Positions 53,607 to 55,440 of a DNA stretch of 55,440 bases are shown piece by piece. The notes under the pieces are model-generated. The model was not told where the DNA came from. It did not search any database and saw nothing but the letters and a program-made list of their open reading frames with translations. The stretch's first letter is position 1; every line of letters starts with the position of its first letter. Origin of the DNA: Leucobacter salsicius M1-8. GTDB lineage: Bacteria; Actinomycetota; Actinomycetes; Actinomycetales; Microbacteriaceae. Made by a program: the position numbers and the translations under genes. The stretch is taken from NCBI RefSeq assembly GCF_000350525.1, contig NZ_AOCN01000009.1, positions 1 to 55,440 of the forward strand, written 5' to 3'.

Positions 53607-55157
53607 ATGTCTGATCAGATTTACCTATATATGGCCCTCGGTATATATTTCGCTGGAATGATCGCGATCGGCTACAGCGCCTTCCGTAAGACCAAAAACC
53701 ACGAGGACTACATGCTCGGCGGGCGCAACCTACCACCGTGGGTTGCCGCGCTCAGCGCCGGTGCGTCAGACATGTCGGGCTGGCTCATCATGGGTTTGCC
53801 CGGAGCCATCTATGCCACCGGCCTTATCGAGGGCTGGATCGCCGTCGGCCTCTTCATTGGCGCGTACTTCAACTGGCGCTTGGTCGCGCCGCGTCTGCGC
53901 GCGTACACCGAGGTGGCGCAGAACTCGATCACGCTGCCGAGCTTCTTTGAGAACCGGCTTCACGATCGCACGCGCCTGCTGCGCACCATCGCCAGCGTCG
54001 TGATTCTTGTATTTTTTACCCTGTATGCCTCATCGGGCATGGTGGCCGGTGGCAAGTTCTTCGAGAGTGCATTTGGTGGCGAGTATCTCGTCGGTATGGT
54101 CATTGTGACCGCGGTCACGCTTTCGTACACGCTGTTCGGAGGGTTCTTGGGTGCGTCTCTCACCGACGTGGCTCAGGGAATCATGATGTTCGTCGCGCTG
54201 ATTCTCGTGCCCATGATTGGCATCATCAAGATCGGTAGTCTCGACGAAACTGTCTCGCTCGTTGAGACCGTGGGCGCGGCAAATCTGTCCCTGTTTGGCG
54301 GCCCCGAGATGACCGCCGGTGCGGTCACGCTCGTGATCCTCTCGGGTCTGGCGTGGGGCCTCGGCTACTTCGGGCAGCCACATATCGTGGTGCGATTCAT
54401 GGCGCTGCGGTCACCGGGTGAGGCCGCTGCAGCGCGCCGGATCGGCATGAGCTGGATGGGTGTCTCGCTTCTCGGCGCACTCGCTTCGGGGTTCGTCGGC
54501 ATCGCCTACTTCTCGAAGTTTGGCGGTGCCCCCGAAGACCCCGAAACCATCGTTCTGTTGATGGCACAGGTGCTGCTGCATCCGCTCGTTGCGGGGCTCG
54601 TACTCGCTGCCGTGCTCGCAGCCATCATGAGCACGCTGTCGAGCCAGCTCATCGTGTGTTCGTCGGCGTTGGTTGAGGATCTCTATCGGGTGGTCAAGAA
54701 GCCGTCACCGAGCCAGAAGAACCTCGTGCGGCTCGGCCGGGCGGGCGTTCTCGCGATCGCGGTCATCGCGGCGCTGCTCGCCATCTCGCCGAACGACAAC
54801 ATTCTTGGCCTGGTGGGGTTCGCCTGGGCCGGATTCGGCGCAGCCTTTGGCCCGATCGTGATCCTGAGCCTGTTCTGGCGTCGCCTCACCAACTGGGGTG
54901 CCTTCTCGGGCATGGTCGTCGGCTCCGTCATGGTGTTCGTCTGGAAGGCGCTCGACACGGGGCTCTACGAGCTACTGCCCGCCTTTGCTGCGGCGATGAT
55001 CGCGGCCGTCGTGGTCAGCCTCCTGACGTCGCGTGGATCCGCTGCGACCGTCGCCGAGATCGAGCGTGAGTTTGCCGAGACCGGCTCAATGGTGGTGAAC
55101 GGTGCCACGTCGCAGACATCGCGCGCGGCTATCGCTGACCGCAGCGACATGCCCTAG
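53607..55157 (+). CDS. putP: Sodium/proline symporter PutP
   Basis: Na+-coupled proline importer of the SSF family with 516 residues and about 13 membrane segments. It has YMLGGRNLPPWVAALSAGAS (substrate and Na+ site helix 2), the SGWLIMGLPGAIYATGL segment typical of PutP, YTLFGGFLGASLTDVAQG and GYFGQPHIVVRFMALRS. The ATG at 53607 has GGAG about nine bases upstream; longer open frame before it overlaps putA. It completes a putA-putP operon for using proline as carbon and nitrogen source. Confidence 0.94.
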   Translation: MSDQIYLYMALGIYFAGMIAIGYSAFRKTKNHEDYMLGGRNLPPWVAALSAGASDMSGWLIMGLPGAIYATGLIEGWIAVGLFIGAYFNWRLVAPRLRAYTEVAQNSITLPSFFENRLHDRTRLLRTIASVVILVFFTLYASSGMVAGGKFFESAFGGEYLVGMVIVTAVTLSYTLFGGFLGASLTDVAQGIMMFVALILVPMIGIIKIGSLDETVSLVETVGAANLSLFGGPEMTAGAVTLVILSGLAWGLGYFGQPHIVVRFMALRSPGEAAAARRIGMSWMGVSLLGALASGFVGIAYFSKFGGAPEDPETIVLLMAQVLLHPLVAGLVLAAVLAAIMSTLSSQLIVCSSALVEDLYRVVKKPSPSQKNLVRLGRAGVLAIAVIAALLAISPNDNILGLVGFAWAGFGAAFGPIVILSLFWRRLTNWGAFSGMVVGSVMVFVWKALDTGLYELLPAFAAAMIAAVVVSLLTSRGSAATVAEIEREFAETGSMVVNGATSQTSRAAIADRSDMP

Positions 55158-55299
55158 CGGGCTGCGCATGCGCGAATGCCCGAGCCGCAGCCGCACAGTA
55201 TCCGCGAAGCGCGAAGGCTAGGATCAGCGGGCGGCAGCCGCAGGCGACGAACGTCTACGTTTGGGACCCAAGACCATGGGATGCGCGCCCTGAATGCGT

Positions 55300-55440
55300 T
55301 GTTATGTCGCAGGACATCGGTGACAGTTCTGCATCAGGACATCGGTGACACTTCTCACAGTGTTGGTGGTGACACTTCTCCCCTGAAATGGGGAGCATGA
55401 GCAGCAATGTCCCCATCAAGGCCTCCATCAGGCTGGCCAT
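55300..55440 (+). mobile_element. IS481-family-like element, copy 2 (cut by the window end)
   Basis: From TGTTATGTCGCAGG at 55300 onward, all 141 visible bases are identical to the right end of copy 1 read on the minus strand (26441 backward). The two copies are therefore inverted relative to each other, with their transposase-start ends facing inward. The other end and any target duplication lie outside the window. Confidence 0.92.
55397..55440 (+). CDS. IS481-like transposase, first codons only
   Basis: Begins MSSNVPIKASIRLA, identical to the copy 1 transposase, and runs off the window. An ATG at 55388 is an alternative start. The rest should be the same 1.25-kb gene. Confidence 0.9.
   Translation, partial: MSSNVPIKASIRLA

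Noticed and set aside
26442..55299. Composite transposon bounded by two IS481-like copies
   Set aside because: The interior holds single-copy housekeeping genes such as purE, purK, galE and putA, and copy 1 has its own target duplication. Independent insertions are simpler.
55158..55299. Small gene between putP and the second IS copy
   Set aside because: The 142 bases contain short open frames only, without start signals or recognisable protein sequence.
1..55440. tRNA or rRNA genes and integrase attachment sites
   Set aside because: I looked for cloverleaf-like sequence and conserved rRNA stretches and saw none that I could support.

Overview
The window is chromosomal DNA of a high-G+C Gram-positive actinobacterium. 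The best fit is the Microbacteriaceae, perhaps Leucobacter-like. The clues are GTG/ATG starts with GGAGG-type ribosome sites, LCP and GlfT1-like envelope enzymes, secreted proteins ending in three SLH-like repeats, a DAO-family/phosphonatase-like aminophosphonate locus and a fused PutA. The family assignment is inference from gene content; no rRNA or tRNA gene was seen.

Layout. (1) 1-2.66 kb: an IS21-family element (istA/istB) that has cut an older IS3-type element; the window starts about one base inside the IS. (2) 3.1-12.6 kb, minus strand: a visibly lower-G+C cell-wall polymer cluster with two polysaccharide pyruvyl transferases, an NAD-dependent epimerase, an IspD/TarI-type cytidylyltransferase, two CDP-glycerol-type polyol-phosphate transferases and an SGNH lipoprotein. 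(3) 12.7-24.8 kb, minus strand: secreted wall-associated proteins (SLH-like repeats, CHAP, FG-GAP, Ig-like arrays, CAP domain), a YihY/BrkB membrane protein and two GT2 glycosyltransferases. (4) 25.0-26.4 kb: a complete IS481-like element with a 14-bp target duplication. (5) 26.6-36.9 kb: envelope and housekeeping genes (OpgB-like phosphoglycerol transferase, LCP ligase, galE, a glycosyltransferase, purE, an FHA protein, purK, MgtC). (6) 36.9-39.4 kb: an MFS exporter and its MarR regulator behind a palindromic operator. (7) 39.5-44.0 kb: a large secreted metallophosphoesterase broken by an IS3-family element. (8) 44.2-49.7 kb: an aminophosphonate uptake and catabolism locus (phnE, phnC, phnD and a FAD oxidase, divergent from gntR and a phosphonatase-like HAD) with two matching palindromes in the divergent promoter region. 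(9) 50.0-55.2 kb: putA-putP proline use. (10) 55.3 kb to the end: the start of a second IS481-like copy, inverted relative to the first and identical to it over all visible bases.

How it fits together. Regions 2, 3, 5 and 7 are mostly envelope functions. The most attractive idea is that the polymer made by region 2 is pyruvylated and serves as the wall ligand for the SLH-like triplets on the four secreted proteins nearby. This would parallel CsaB and SLH in Firmicutes, but with a teichoic-acid-like polymer in an actinobacterium. The genes and motifs are seen; the link between them is inferred.
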